Notes: generated by a model from the sequence alone, not told the origin. A DNA stretch of 64,000 nucleotides from JASGKO01 sp049840595 (GCA_049840595.1 JASGKO010000014.1:1-64000), one strand, 5' to 3'. Shown: positions 31,531-41,574, counted from the stretch's first letter. Program-made: numbers and translations.

Positions 31531-32490
31531 ATGAAAGCCATTCGCGTCGAACAATTCGGGGACCCCGGGGTGATGAAGCTGGCCGAGTTACCCGATCTGC
31601 GACCGACGGGAAACCAGATCCTCGTGCGGCTTCACGCGGCGGGGGTGAACCCGGTGGAGACCTACATCCGCAGCGGGAACTACGCGGCCAAGCCTGCGCT
31701 ACCCTACACGCCTGGCAGCGATGGCGCGGGGGTGGTCGAGCAATCCGGCGGCGGATTTTCCAAAGGGGATCGCGTCTTTCTCGCGGGCTCGTTGACTGGC
31801 ACCTATGCGGAGCTGGCCCTTGCCAACCCCGGGCAGGTCTTTCACCTGCCGGACGGGGTTTCCTTCGAAGCGGGGGCGGCGCTTGGCGTGCCCTACGGCA
31901 CCGCCCATCGGGCGCTCTTTGAGCGCGGGCAGGCCCAGGCCGGGGAGACCGTGCTGGTGCATGGGGCGAGTGGAGGGGTGGGCACCGCCGCGGTCCAACT
32001 GGCGCACGCGGCGGGATTGCGCGTCTTTGGCACCGCCAGCACCGAGGAGGGACGCCGACTCGTGCGGGAAAGCGGGGCCGATGAGGTCTTCGACCACCGA
32101 GCGCCCGGAGATCTGGAGGCCATGCTCGCCGCGACCGGGGGCCGGGGCGTAAATTTGATCCTCGAAATGCTCGCCAACGTGAACCTGGGCAAAGACCTCA
32201 CCCTGCTCGCCCAGCGCGGGCGCGTGGTTGTGATCGGCAGCCGGGGCCCGGTGGAGATCAATCCACGCGACCTGATGGCCCGGGATGCCGACGTCCGCGG
32301 CCTGATGCTCGGCCATGCCCCGGAGGCCGAGCGCGCCCACATTTACTCTGAAATCGCCGCCGGTCTCGCCACCGGCAGCTTAAAGCCGCAGATCGGCCAG
32401 ACCTTCCCCCTCGCCCAGGCACCGGAAGCCCACCGGGCGATCATGGAATCCAGCGCCGCGGGAAAAATCGTTCTTAAAATTGGCGACTGA
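31531..32490 (+). CDS. Zinc-independent NADPH:quinone oxidoreductase (MDR family)
   Basis: An intact 319-residue frame from ATG 31531 (MKAIRVEQFGDPGVMKLAEL). GroES-like N-terminus with LHAAGVNPVETYIRSGNY and Rossmann motif VLVHGASGGVGTAAVQLA. It lacks the zinc-ligand cysteines of alcohol dehydrogenases, as in QOR (zeta-crystallin) enzymes. It probably reduces quinones or enones with NADPH. It is divergent from the pit gene and stands alone. Confidence 0.9.
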   Translation: MKAIRVEQFGDPGVMKLAELPDLRPTGNQILVRLHAAGVNPVETYIRSGNYAAKPALPYTPGSDGAGVVEQSGGGFSKGDRVFLAGSLTGTYAELALANPGQVFHLPDGVSFEAGAALGVPYGTAHRALFERGQAQAGETVLVHGASGGVGTAAVQLAHAAGLRVFGTASTEEGRRLVRESGADEVFDHRAPGDLEAMLAATGGRGVNLILEMLANVNLGKDLTLLAQRGRVVVIGSRGPVEINPRDLMARDADVRGLMLGHAPEAERAHIYSEIAAGLATGSLKPQIGQTFPLAQAPEAHRAIMESSAAGKIVLKIGD

Positions 32491-32510
32491 AAGGCTTCTC
32501 AGAAAAGCAA

Positions 32511-32585
32511 TTTAATCGCGGATTTCGCGGATGGTTACGGATGAAAGGCTGACTTATCCGAGTCATCCGCGAAATCCGCGGTTAA
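32511..32585. repeat. Imperfect inverted repeat, intergenic
   Basis: TTAATCGCGGATTTCGCGGATG (32511-32532) is nearly the inverse of CATCCGCGAAATCCGCGGTTAA (32564-32585), giving a 22-base-arm hairpin with a 31-base loop. It follows the quinone oxidoreductase stop and could serve as terminator or as a REP-type repeat. No U-tract follows directly. Confidence 0.6.
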
Positions 32586-32676
32586 AAACTCCTGAAATTG
32601 AGCCCCCAACCAGAGTCGCTTCATTTTTCTTAGTAAATCCTCAAACCATTTGACGAAACAATCCGTCAGATACATG

Positions 32677-32704
32677 TTGCAGGCCCGACAAATGCAGTTA
32701 TAGT
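32677..32704 (+). promoter_or_regulatory. Candidate sigma-70-type promoter of the small basic protein gene
   Basis: TTGCAG (32677-32682) and TATAGT (32699-32704) are separated by 16 bases. The -10 is about 31 bases before the start codon, and AGGAG lies between them as ribosome binding site. Inferred by eye only. Confidence 0.4.
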
Positions 32705-32735
32705 CGCGGACTTTTTCAACACAGGAGAATTTCCC

Positions 32736-32891
32736 ATGTCACAACATCGCAGCCTTAAAGGTGCCAGCACCATTACCGCCAAACGCAACGTTCTGAAGCG
32801 CTTCGAGCGCGTCGAGCTTCTCAAGAAGCGTGGCCAGTTCAAAGACGGCCAGCGCGTCATCGGTCTGCCGAAGACCAAGCCGGACGCCTAA
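32736..32891 (+). CDS. Chlamydiae/Verrucomicrobia small basic protein
   Basis: A 51-residue, strongly basic protein: MSQHRSLKGASTITAKRNVL, followed by KRFERVELLKKRGQFKDG and GLPKTKPDA. This matches the short conserved family found almost only in the Chlamydiae-Verrucomicrobiota group, probably ribosome- or RNA-associated though I know of no proven function. AGGAG lies at good spacing before the ATG and a strong hairpin follows, so it looks like a highly expressed single-gene unit. It is the best taxonomic marker in the window. Confidence 0.93.
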   Translation: MSQHRSLKGASTITAKRNVLKRFERVELLKKRGQFKDGQRVIGLPKTKPDA

Positions 32892-32951
32892 TTCGTTCGC
32901 GGAGCCTGGCTCGCCCGGTTCAATCCGGTTTCTTTCTCTTATCTTTTTTGC

Positions 32952-32982
32952 AGGCGATCAGCACCTCTGATCGCCTGTTTTA
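32952..32982 (+). terminator. Rho-independent terminator of small basic protein gene
   Basis: AGGCGATCAG (32952-32961) pairs with CTGATCGCCT (32967-32976), loop CACCT, followed by GTTTTATTT. Strong stem and U-rich tail 60 bases after the stop codon. Confidence 0.88.
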
Positions 32983-33034
32983 TTTCCTGGTCGTCATGGG
33001 ACGATGGCATGTGGAGTGCTCCGTAACAGAGGGA

Positions 33035-33928
33035 ATGAGAGCCCTGGCTTCCCTATTTGTCTTCTTTGCCGCCTCCGCCGCACTTCCGGCGCAGGGGCTC
33101 GTCATGGTGAAACCCATGATGCCCGCCGACGTGGTGGTGGAACTCAAAAGCGGTCTTTCTGCGAGCGATGTCGAGGCGGATGTGAAGCAACACCATCTCG
33201 CCCATGCGCCGAGCGCGGAGGAGCTCAAGGCCATCCAACTGGCAGGGGCGAATACCTCCCTGCTCGCGACAGTCCAATCCCCGGCGATCCTCGCCAGCCA
33301 GGTCGATGCCACCATGGCCGATCTCGATTACGCCGCGCAGCAAAAGCGGTCCCAACTGGAGGACCGCCCGCAATACTGGATTTACGCCGAGATCAAGGGG
33401 CGCTACCCCGATGGCGGCATCGTCGCCACCTGCCTGAGCTTCATCCCCTCCCAACAGGCGAGCACGCTGCCCTCGCCGAAAGATAAGTGGATTCACTTCG
33501 CCAAAGCGCCGCCCCCTTTCAAAACGGAGGATGGCCATTACCTGATCAACTGCGAAGCCGCCGCGATCGGCACCTTTGACGGCGTGGACCCGCAGGGGAA
33601 TCCCTTTACGGCGGCGGATCTCGAAATGGTGAGGAACCTGGGCCCCCTCTCCCCGATCGCCCCCGGGAATGCCAATTCCACCGCGCAAGCGGCCCCCCAT
33701 CCGGCGTCGGCCCCCGCCCGGCCTCCCCTGCAACTCCGCGCCAAGATTCCCTTCAACCAATGGCTGAACCTCGCCAGCTATGGGGGGCCGAATGTGCGCG
33801 TGCACGTTTACAGCCTCGACATGACCGCCATCCGCCTGCGCTTCGATGGCTGGTCCGGCCCCAAGCAGATCCCGATCAATCGGGGCAGCGATGCCAAAAC
33901 CCTGCTCCTCGACGACGGCCACGGCTGA
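33035..33928 (+). CDS. Secreted hypothetical protein
   Basis: I chose ATG 33035 because MRALASLFVFFAASAALPAQG is a signal peptide and upstream in-frame starts overlap the terminator of the previous gene. The mature 297-residue-scale product includes DVVVELKSGLSASDVEADVK and ADLDYAAQQKRSQLEDRPQY, a Pro/Ala linker near residue 230, and LRLRFDGWSGPKQIPINRGS. No family recognised. The frame meets TGA-TAG at 33926-33931 but continues in the same frame with protein-like sequence (VYFVDSMDRPDDAVIWEFDH) to a stop at 34043-34045, so the true end may be later. Confidence 0.65.
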   Translation: MRALASLFVFFAASAALPAQGLVMVKPMMPADVVVELKSGLSASDVEADVKQHHLAHAPSAEELKAIQLAGANTSLLATVQSPAILASQVDATMADLDYAAQQKRSQLEDRPQYWIYAEIKGRYPDGGIVATCLSFIPSQQASTLPSPKDKWIHFAKAPPPFKTEDGHYLINCEAAAIGTFDGVDPQGNPFTAADLEMVRNLGPLSPIAPGNANSTAQAAPHPASAPARPPLQLRAKIPFNQWLNLASYGGPNVRVHVYSLDMTAIRLRFDGWSGPKQIPINRGSDAKTLLLDDGHG

Positions 33929-34066
33929 TAGGTTTATTTCGTGGATTCCATGGATCGCCCCGACGATGCAGTGATCTGGGAATTTGACCACACGCCGGAC
34001 TCGGCGAGTTATCCGAAAGCGAATCCCGGGCTGGCGGGGTCGTAGGATTATTTGTCGAAACCAACT

Positions 34067-34138
34067 TGTAGCGGCGGTCTATGACCGTCGCAAACCATGA
34101 TCCAGCAAAGAGGGCGACGGTCATAGACCGCCGCTACA
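34067..34138. repeat. Perfect 25-bp inverted repeat with 22-bp loop
   Basis: Arm 34067-34091 (TGTAGCGGCGGTCTATGACC...) is the exact reverse complement of 34114-34138. The loop is AAACCATGATCCAGCAAAGAG plus one base. No indel disturbs the arms. It could be a terminator, but the exact symmetry and lack of a U-tract are more like a non-autonomous mobile or REP-type element. Confidence 0.8.
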
Positions 34139-34179
34139 GCGCCTTTCCCTTTCATGGATCGCTTCAACCAAGCACTTCG

Positions 34180-34246
34180 TTTCAAAGGACGAGACGGAGT
34201 TTTGCAAGCGGTGGCGTGACCAGTCGAAGACTGGTCGCGAGAGGAA
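34180..34246. repeat. Dispersed double-palindrome element C, copy 2
   Basis: GACGAGACGGAGTTTTG followed by GCGGTGGCGTGACCAGTC and GAAGACTGGTCGCGA: same layout as 23945-24016 with several substitutions; the first hairpin is decayed and the second is intact. Confidence 0.62.
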
Positions 34247-34268
34247 ACGGTTATTCAGACGGCTTTGC

Positions 34269-37200
34269 TCACGGCTTCACGCTGAAGACCAACTGCGGCT
34301 GGTTCGTGGCGGCCTCTCTGGAATTGAAGACGTCGTAGCTTTCGTCGGGGTTGGGAGGTTGATCCATCACGATGGCGAGGGAGACGACACTGTTGCCGGC
34401 GCTCAGGTGGGCGAGGACGAAGGAGGTGACATCCCATTCATACCAGGTGCCGGTCTGGCCGGAGATGGTATCGGAGCCAAGGGTGCTGCCGTAGGTCGGC
34501 GCGTTGTTCCAGGTGAGGCCGGTCTCAGTCCAGGCATCGCTGCTCACACCATGGGCGCTATCGCTGGTGGTGATCGTAACGGTGGTGCTGGGATCGCGAC
34601 TGCCGAAGAGCCGCAGTTTCACCTGGTTGTATGAACTGGAAATACTGCTGACGTCGAACTTGAGGTAGATGCGGCGGGTGTAGCTGGTGTAGGTGACGTT
34701 TTTAACGATCAGCGTGGTCTGGGTGCCGAAGTTTTTGGCCGCGTAGGAGGTGTCACGAATGTAGGTATCGGCGATTGGCGGACGGGTAATAGGTGCAGGA
34801 GTGGCCGTTGGAGTCGCTGTTGGCGTGGCCGTTGGTGTGGCCGTTGGTGTGGCCGTTGGTGTGGCCGTTGGTGTGGCCGTTGGTGTGGCCGTTGGAGTCG
34901 CCGTTGGAGTCGCCGTTGGAGTCGCCGTTGGAGTCGCCGTTGGAGTCGCCGTTGGAGTCGCCGTTGGAGTCGCCGTTGGGGTCGCTGTAGGCGTAGCGAT
35001 CGGGGTTGCCGTTGGGGTATCAGTCGGGGTTGCCGTAGGCGTAGCAGTCGGGGTTGCCGTGGGCGTGGCGGTCGGCGTTGCCGTGGGCGTGGCGGTCGGC
35101 GTTGCCGTGGGCGTAGCAGTCGGCGTTGCCGTGGGCGTAGCAGTCGGCGTTGCCGTGGGCGTATCAGTCGGCGTTGCCGTAGGCGTAGCGGTCGGCGTTG
35201 CCGTGGGCGTAGCAGTCGGCGTTGCCGTGGGCGTAGCAGTCGGCGTTGCCGTGGGCGTAGCAGTCGGCGTTGCCGTGGGCGTATCAGTCGGCGTTGCCGT
35301 AGGCGTAGCGGTTGGCGTTGCCGTAGGCGTAGCGGTCGGCGTTGCCGTTGGGGTATCAGTCGGGGTTGCCGTTGGGGTATCAGTCGGGGTTGCCGTGGGC
35401 GTAGCAGTCGGGGTTGCCGTTGGGGTATCAGTCGGCGTTGCCGTAGGCGTAGCGGTTGGCGTTGCCGTTGGGGTATCAGTCGGCGTCGCCGTGGGCGTAT
35501 CAGTCGGCGTTGCCGTGGGCGTGGCGGTCGGCGTTGCCGTAGGCGTGGCAGTCGGCGTTGCCGTTGGGGTATCAGTCGGGGTTGCCGTAGGCGTAGCGGT
35601 CGGGGTTGCCGTAGGCGTGGCAGTCGGGGTTGCCGTAGGCGTGGCGGTCGGCGTTGCCGTAGGCGTGGCGGTTGGCGTCGCCGTGGGCGTAGCAGTCGGG
35701 GTTGCCGTGGGCGTAGCAGTCGGCGTTGCCGTGGGCGTGGCAGTCGGGGTTGCCGTGGGCGTTGGCGTGGAGGCTACTACTTTCGAAAAGACCAACTGAG
35801 GCTGGTTGGCCGAGGCCTGGCGGGAGTTGAATGTATCGTAACTGTCATCCGGATTGGGCGGCGCATCCATTACCATGGCAATGGACGCGGTAGAACTGCC
35901 GGCCGCAAGCCGCGCAGCGATATACGACGTCACATCCCACTCATACCATTGCGAAGTGGTTCCGGTCACCGTGGTCGAGGCGATGACCGCGCCCAGGGCC
36001 GGTTTGTTATTCCAGGTGAGGCCGGTCTCCGTCCACGAATCCACCGCAATCGCCACCGCGTCTTCCACGGTGGTGAGGGTCACAGTCGAGCTCGGGTCAC
36101 GACCTCCGTAGAGCCGGAGTTTTACCTGATTATAACCGCTGGGCAGGGAGGCGAGGCTGAACTTCAAGTAAGCCTGCCGGGTGTAACCGCTGTAGGCGAC
36201 ATTCTTGATCAGCAACGCGGTGGCGGTGCCGTAGTTCGTCGCGGCAGAACTGCCATCGCGCACATAATCATCGGCCACCGCCGAGGCCACCAGCAATGTG
36301 GCCGGAGTGGCGGTCGCGCTCGCCGTGGCGGTCGCGCTGGCCGTTGCACTCGCGGTCGGCGTGGCCGTCGCGGTGGGAGTCGCCGTAATGGTCGCGGTCG
36401 GGGTGGCGGTCGGGGTGGCGGTGGCCGTGGCCGTCGCCGTCGCCGTGGGAGTGGCCGTCGCCACCACGGTCGCGGTGGGCGAAGCAGAGGAAGCCGCCGA
36501 GGCAGTCGTGGAAGCGATCTTCAGCACAAAGGGGTCCTGCGTCGTCCCGGTGAAGGCGGTCTGATAAGCCCCGCTGGTCGTCGGAAAATTCGTGGAGGCC
36601 GTGACGCCACCCACGTACACATTGCCCGCCGGGTCCACCGCGATGCACTCGCCCTGGTCGAAAGCGCTGCCCCCGAAGTAAGTGGCGTAGCCATTCAAGA
36701 ACGAGCCGCTCGCATTCAGCTTGAGCACAAACGCATCGTAGTCTCCACCGATTCGGGACTGAAGGGGCGAGCCCGCGGTCGGGAAATCCGCCGAGGCGGT
36801 AAAGCCGGTCACGTAGGCGCTCCCCTCCCCGTCGATCGCAATCGCGGTGGCCGCATCCGCGGAAGAACCACCCGCATAAGTGCAATAGACCAGTGCCGTG
36901 CCGGTGGGATTGAGCTTGGCCACCCAGGCATCGATACTGCCCTTGTAACCATAAGCGCCGGTGGTGATCGGCAGATTGGCCGAGTTCGTCAATCCCGCGA
37001 GATAGGCATTTCCCGCGGAGTCCACCTTGATGCCATTCCCGGCGTCGCTGGCCGAGCCGCCGAGGTAGGTGGAATATTGAATGTCTCCACTGGAGTTGAG
37101 CTTGGTGACGAAAGCGTCGCTGGCGGTTCCGGAGTTTCCACGAATCGTGCGGAAGGCCCCGACCGTGACCGGGAAATTATCGGAGGTCGTATAGCCCGTG

Positions 37201-38719
37201 AGGTAGATGGAACCGCTGGAATCCAGGGCAATGGCGTAGCCCTTGTCGTCTCCACTCCCCCCGAGATAGGAGGAATAAAGCAGCGTCCCCGCCGCATTGA
37301 ATTTCAAAAGAAAAGCCTCGTAGCCGCCCTGATCCACCGGCTGCCGGGCATTGGCGGTGACGGGAAAATCCGGCGAGAGCGTCCAGCCGGTGACGTAAGC
37401 GGTATCGGAGCCATCCACGGCAATGCCAAAGCCGAGATCGTCCTGCGAGCCGCCGATCAGCGTCGAATAAACGAGCGCGGAGCCGGTGGGGTTGAGTTCG
37501 AAGACAAAGGTGTCCCAGCCTCCACTATTGGCGCTTTGAAAGGCGCCGGGCGTGGTGGGGAAGTCGGTGGACTTCGTCTGCCCCGTGACAAAGGCCCGCC
37601 GCCGAATCCAGCGCGAGCGCGAGCGCCCAGTCGCTCCCCGTCCCCCCCACGTAGGTCGAGTAAACCAGGCCATTCCCAGCGGGATTGAGCTTGGCGACAT
37701 AGACATCGTTGCCGCCGTATTTTTCGTTATTCCCGCCCATGAAGGTGCGCTGCACCGCCCCGCTGGTGGTCGGGAATGCGGCGGAATCCGTCTCTCCCGC
37801 GAGGTAAACATTTCCGGCGGAATCCACCGCCAGCCCGCTCCCTTGCGGCCCGGTGCCCAGGCCCAGATAGGTGGAATAGACCAGCACCGGATCGATGACC
37901 AGCGGCTGGCGGCGATCATAGGCCGCCAACTGGAAGCCTACCGATCCATCGCGGGACGCAACGTAATTTGCCGCCACCGCACGCCGCTGCCCCGAAATCT
38001 CCTGATACACCAACGGCCGATGCCAGCGCACGGTTCCCGCCGCCGTCGCCACCTTGAGATCGCCGCTCGTTGGGTCCACGCTTACCGCATCGGCCCCGGA
38101 GAACTGCCAGCCAATCGCCGCCGGATCGGCCCCCGGCTGGAGCACGAAGTCGCACTCCAACTGGCCATGCGTTCCGTAATAAACCAAGTCCACCCCGGGA
38201 TACACCTGCGCATAGCGCACGCGGCCATAGGTGCGAATGTTCGTTCTCCACTGCCCTGCGCTGGAGCCGCGCAAATAATTCACGGCCCCCGCCAGGGGCG
38301 CATCCCCCACCAGACGAGGGGCTTCGCTGGCGCCCTTCAATTTCAAGCGCAGGACCACATCGGGTGTCGTCACCTCCGGCTCGCGAATCCCGGGCAGGTG
38401 GGCGCGCTCGATTGGGCGCAACCCCGGCCTGATGAAAGCGCCAGACCGCCTCCGTTTGCGTAAGAAACAAGCTTCCCCCGCTGCCGCGGGCCAGGAATCG
38501 CACCTGCGGATCGGTCTGCCCCACGTTTTCCTCGAAGGCCAGCGGCAGGCCGGCCAGCACCATTTGCGCAGGGACGGGCTTGAGCGCGGAGGCCACTTGC
38601 GCGGCAACCGGTGCCACAACGGGGCGTGGAGACCCCGTGAACGCTTGAGACAAAACGAGGGCGAATACGCCGAGGATTCCCAGCGTAGAGCAGCCTACAA
38701 TTGCCTTTTCGAGTCCCAT
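34269..38719 (-). CDS. Large exported SBBP beta-propeller protein with PT-rich linker and two DNRLRE domains
   Basis: Starting at 38719 with a hydrophobic leader (MGLEKAIVGCSTLGILGVFA), LPLAFEENVGQTDPQVRFLA is the N-terminal domain that precedes SBBP repeats. About ten SBBP repeats follow (YSTYLGGSASDAGNGIKVDS, YLTGYTTSDNFPVTVGAF and variants), then a short AT-rich TPTATATAT linker, a DNRLRE domain (DDYVRDGSSAATNYGTATAL), a linker of roughly 330 residues of TPTATPTA/TPTD units, and a second DNRLRE domain (ADTYIRDTSYAAKNFGTQTT) at the C-terminus. Rebuilt length is about 1480 residues; frame changes near 38430 and 37600. DNRLRE domains bind carbohydrates in some families. Likely role: cell-surface scaffold or substrate-binding protein. 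Confidence 0.82.
34798..35770. repeat. Low-complexity 12-nt repeat encoding the TPTATPTD linker
   Basis: Roughly 80 degenerate 12-base units (GTTGCCGTAGGC, GTGGGCGTAGCA, GTTGGGGTATCA and close variants) in the SBBP gene. The units vary mainly at third codon positions and keep Thr-Pro-Thr-Ala or Thr-Pro-Thr-Asp on the minus strand. Long plus-strand frames here read only Val-Gly-Val-Ala and are shadows. Length is likely to differ between strains by slippage. Confidence 0.9.
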
Positions 38720-38822
38720 ATTCTACGCGCCAAAACCGGTTCCGTTTTTCCCAACCGGCTCCCCCAGTAGCCTCGAATCGCCGGATAATCAAGCGATGCT
38801 TGGGGACGGTCGATGACAATAA

Positions 38823-38858
38823 AAAAAGCCCCGGGCTTTGGAAAACCCGGGGCTTTTT
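38823..38858 (-). terminator. Rho-independent terminator after typA
   Basis: AAAAAGCCCCGGG (38823-38835) pairs with CCCGGGGCTTTTT (38846-38858), loop CTTTGGAAAA. On the minus strand it lies 25 bases after the typA stop and ends in a T-run, so it is a strong typA terminator separating it from the downstream SBBP gene. Confidence 0.9.
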
Positions 38859-38882
38859 TAAAACTTCCGCTGGCGGAGCCGC

Positions 38883-40703
38883 TTACACCACCTTGACCGT
38901 GGCGCGCTTGCGCGCGGTGGCGTCGAGCACCTTCTTGCGCAGGCGCAGCGACTTCGGCGTCGCCTCGACGTATTCGTCGGGGGCGATGTATTCGAGCGCG
39001 CGCTCCAGGCTCATTTCGAGCGGCGGCGCGAGGGAGATGCCCTTGCCATCGCCAGTCGAGCGCATGTTCGAGAGCTTCTTCGCCTTGCACGGATTCACCG
39101 GCATGTCTTCGTTGCGGGCGTTTTCGCCGATGATCATGCCTTCATAAATCTCTTCCTGCGGCCCAATGAACAGACGGCCGCGCTCCTGGATGGTCTCCAG
39201 CGCATAGCTGGTGCTGACACCGTTTTCCATCGCCACGAGCACGCCGTTGCCACGGGTGGGGATTTCGCCGCGATGCTCGCCGTATTCCTTGAAGAGGTGC
39301 GACATGATGCCGTGGCCCTTGGTGGCGTTGACGAGATCGGTCTCGAAGCCGATGAGGCCGCGGGTCGGGATGACCGCATTCACGGTCACGCTATGGGGAT
39401 TGTGCTCCATGTTCGTGATCTCGGCCTTGCGACCGGCCAGCGACTGCAGGATGCCGCCCAGGTTTTCCGACGGCACGTCCACATAGAGCGTCTCCAGCGG
39501 CTCGAGCAAGGAGCCATCGTCGGCGCGATGGAAAATCACTTCCGGACGCGAAACCAGAATCTCGAAACCTTCGCGGCGCATTTGCTCGACGAGAATCGCG
39601 ATCTGCATTTCGCCGCGGGCGTTGACTTCAAACTGGCCGGCGGTGTCGGTGTCGTTGACCTGAAGGGCCACGTTCGTGCGGGTCTCCTTGATCAGGCGTT
39701 CGCGCACCTGGCGGGCGGTGAGCAGCTTGCCTTCACGACCGGCGAGCGGGCCGTCGTTGATGCAAATACCCATGGTGATCGTCGGCGGATCGATCTCGAT
39801 CGCGGGCAGCGCGGGACGCTCTTCGGTGTCGGTGATGGTTTCGCCGATGTAGGCGTCTTCAAAACCACAGATGCCGATGATGTCGCCTTCGCTGGCGTGC
39901 TTGGTTTCCACCTTGGCCAGGCCCTGGTGGGTAAGAATGGCGGTGATGTTCGCCCGCTCGCGGGTGCCATTGAGGGCGATGCGCACGGCGGTGCTCGCCG
40001 ACGCTGATGCGACCGCTGACGATGCGCCCGTAGGCGATACGACCGAGGTAGTCGCTGTAATCGAGATTGGAAACGAGGAACTGGAAATAGCTGACGTCGC
40101 TCTTCGGTGGCGGCGGGATGTGCTTGATGATCGCCTCGTAGAGCGGCACCATGGTGTCGTTCTTCTCAGTGATCTCGTTCATCGCGTAGCCCTCGCTTGG
40201 CGCTCGCGTAAACGACCGGGAAATCGAGTTGCTCGTCGGTCGCGTTCAGTTCCAGGAAGAGCTCGAACACCATGTCGAGCACCTTGTGCGGGCGGGCGTT
40301 TTCGCGGTCGATCTTGTTGATGACGACGATCGGCTTGGCCCCATTTTCGAGCGCCTTCTTGAGCACGAACTTCGTCTGCGGCCTGCGGGCCGTCGTGGGC
40401 GTCCACCACCAGGAGCACGCCGTCGATCATCTTCATGATGCGCTCGACTTCGCCGCCGAAGTCCGCGTGGCCGGGAGTGTCCACGATGTTGATGTGGTAA
40501 TCCTTGTATTTGAACGCGGCGTTCTTGGCGCGGATGGTGATGCCCTTTTCACGCTCCAGGTCCATGGAGTCCATGATGCGTTCCTCGGCGAATTCCGCCT
40601 GGTTCGTGCGGAAGGTGCCCGCCTGCTTGAGCAGTTGGTCCACGAGCGTGGTCTTGCCGTGGTCCACGTGGGCGATGATGGCGATGTTACGAATATGTTC
40701 CAT
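38883..40703 (-). CDS. typA: Ribosome-associated GTPase TypA/BipA
   Basis: Start at 40703, MEHIRNIAIIAHVDHGKTTL with G1 motif AHVDHGKT. Switch I is followed by DLEREKGITIRAKNAAF, G3 DTPGHADF and G4 NKID. Domain III and the BipA-specific C-terminal domain (EYIAPDEYVEATPKSLRLRK) are all visible, ending ARKRATVKVV. Rebuilt length is about 606 residues, the family norm. Three one-base frame changes occur near 40380, 40190 and 39985; since TypA is conserved and all motifs are intact, these are sequencing errors. It binds the ribosome and assists assembly under stress and low temperature. Confidence 0.96.
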
Positions 40704-41019
40704 GTCGAAGTTCTCTGGTTGTTCCCGATTCAAAGGGCCGGGACTATTACGCGGGAATCGCCCACCGTCAACCACCATAAGCAAGCTTCGTCCGAAACCT
40801 TTCTCCGACGGAAATGGCCCGATCCCATAAAAAATTTCCTTCCCGGCCAAAATTTGGCCTACGCGCCGGTGAGAAAAATGAGACCCCGGCCACCGCCCGC
40901 AGCACCCTCTCCGCTAAAAACCAAAAAAACTGCAATTATCATAAGAGTTTTCTGGTTGACTCTTCAGAGAAAAGAGCGGAAAAAGAAAATGCACTGTATT
41001 TTTCATAATTACCACAGCC
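40704..41019. other. Divergent intergenic region between typA and an HTH-receiver gene
   Basis: The typA-proximal half is ordinary G+C; the half next to 41020 is A+T-rich (runs of A, CATAATTACC). A TTGACT lies near 40953, but I see no well-spaced -10. It must contain both promoters. No gene or RNA seen. Confidence 0.5.
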
Positions 41020-41574
41020 ATGAACAACCTGCTGACTGTTAAGGAAACCGCCGAATACCTGCGCATCCCCCTGCCCACGGTTTATTATCTCGTGCAGCGG
41101 GGGCAGCTTCCGGCGATCCAGATCGGGGGCCGCTGGCGCGTGAAGAAAGAGCTCATCGACAGTGATATTTTGCGCAAGCGCAGCGAGACCCAGCCCAGCG
41201 TGCTCGTGGTGGACGACGATCCCGGCCTGCAGGGCATGTTCAAGCTTTTCCTCAAGAAGGCGGGCTTCAGCCGCATGGTCGTGGGCACTGGCAAGGAAGC
41301 CATCGCCGCGCTCAAGAAAAAGAAATTCGACCTCTGCTTCCTCGATCTCATGCTGCCCGACATCATGGGCGACGAAATCTACAAGGTGGCGCGTGAGGTG
41401 GATCCCAACCTCGCAATCGTGATCATCACCGGCTATCCGGATAGCGAGATCCTCGACAATATTCTCAAGTTTGGCCCCGTGACCGTGCTCAAGAAGCCGC
41501 TCAAGGTGGATCAGCTCTCGCAGACGCTCAAGATGCTCGGCCACAAGGCGGCCGCCAAGAGCATCGCCGCCTAA
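41020..41574 (+). CDS. Response regulator with N-terminal excisionase-type HTH
   Basis: An intact 184-residue protein. Residues 5-45 (TVKETAEYLRIPLPTVYYLV then GGRWRVKKELID) are a MerR/excisionase-type winged HTH. Residues 60-180 are a receiver domain with the acidic pocket VVDDDPG at 64-69, phospho-acceptor Asp109 in FLDLMLPDIMG, Thr137 in IIITGY and Lys159 in LKKP. The order HTH then receiver is unusual, as most response regulators have it the other way round. No histidine kinase is adjacent, so the partner is elsewhere. It is followed by a terminator and stands as a single-gene unit. Confidence 0.88.
   Translation: MNNLLTVKETAEYLRIPLPTVYYLVQRGQLPAIQIGGRWRVKKELIDSDILRKRSETQPSVLVVDDDPGLQGMFKLFLKKAGFSRMVVGTGKEAIAALKKKKFDLCFLDLMLPDIMGDEIYKVAREVDPNLAIVIITGYPDSEILDNILKFGPVTVLKKPLKVDQLSQTLKMLGHKAAAKSIAA

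Larger units (their letters stand above)
33929..34268. other. Intergenic stretch carrying two kinds of hairpin repeats
   Basis: The first about 115 bases may be the in-frame continuation of the preceding gene. The rest is filled by a long perfect inverted repeat (34067-34138) and by a diverged copy of double-palindrome element C (34180-34246). It then meets the stop of the minus-strand SBBP gene. No RNA gene or other ORF is convincing. Confidence 0.6.

Noticed and set aside
34801..35799. Long plus-strand frame of Val-Gly-Val-Ala repeats
   Set aside because: It is the antisense of the Thr-Pro-Thr-Ala linker of the SBBP protein; composition alone keeps it open.
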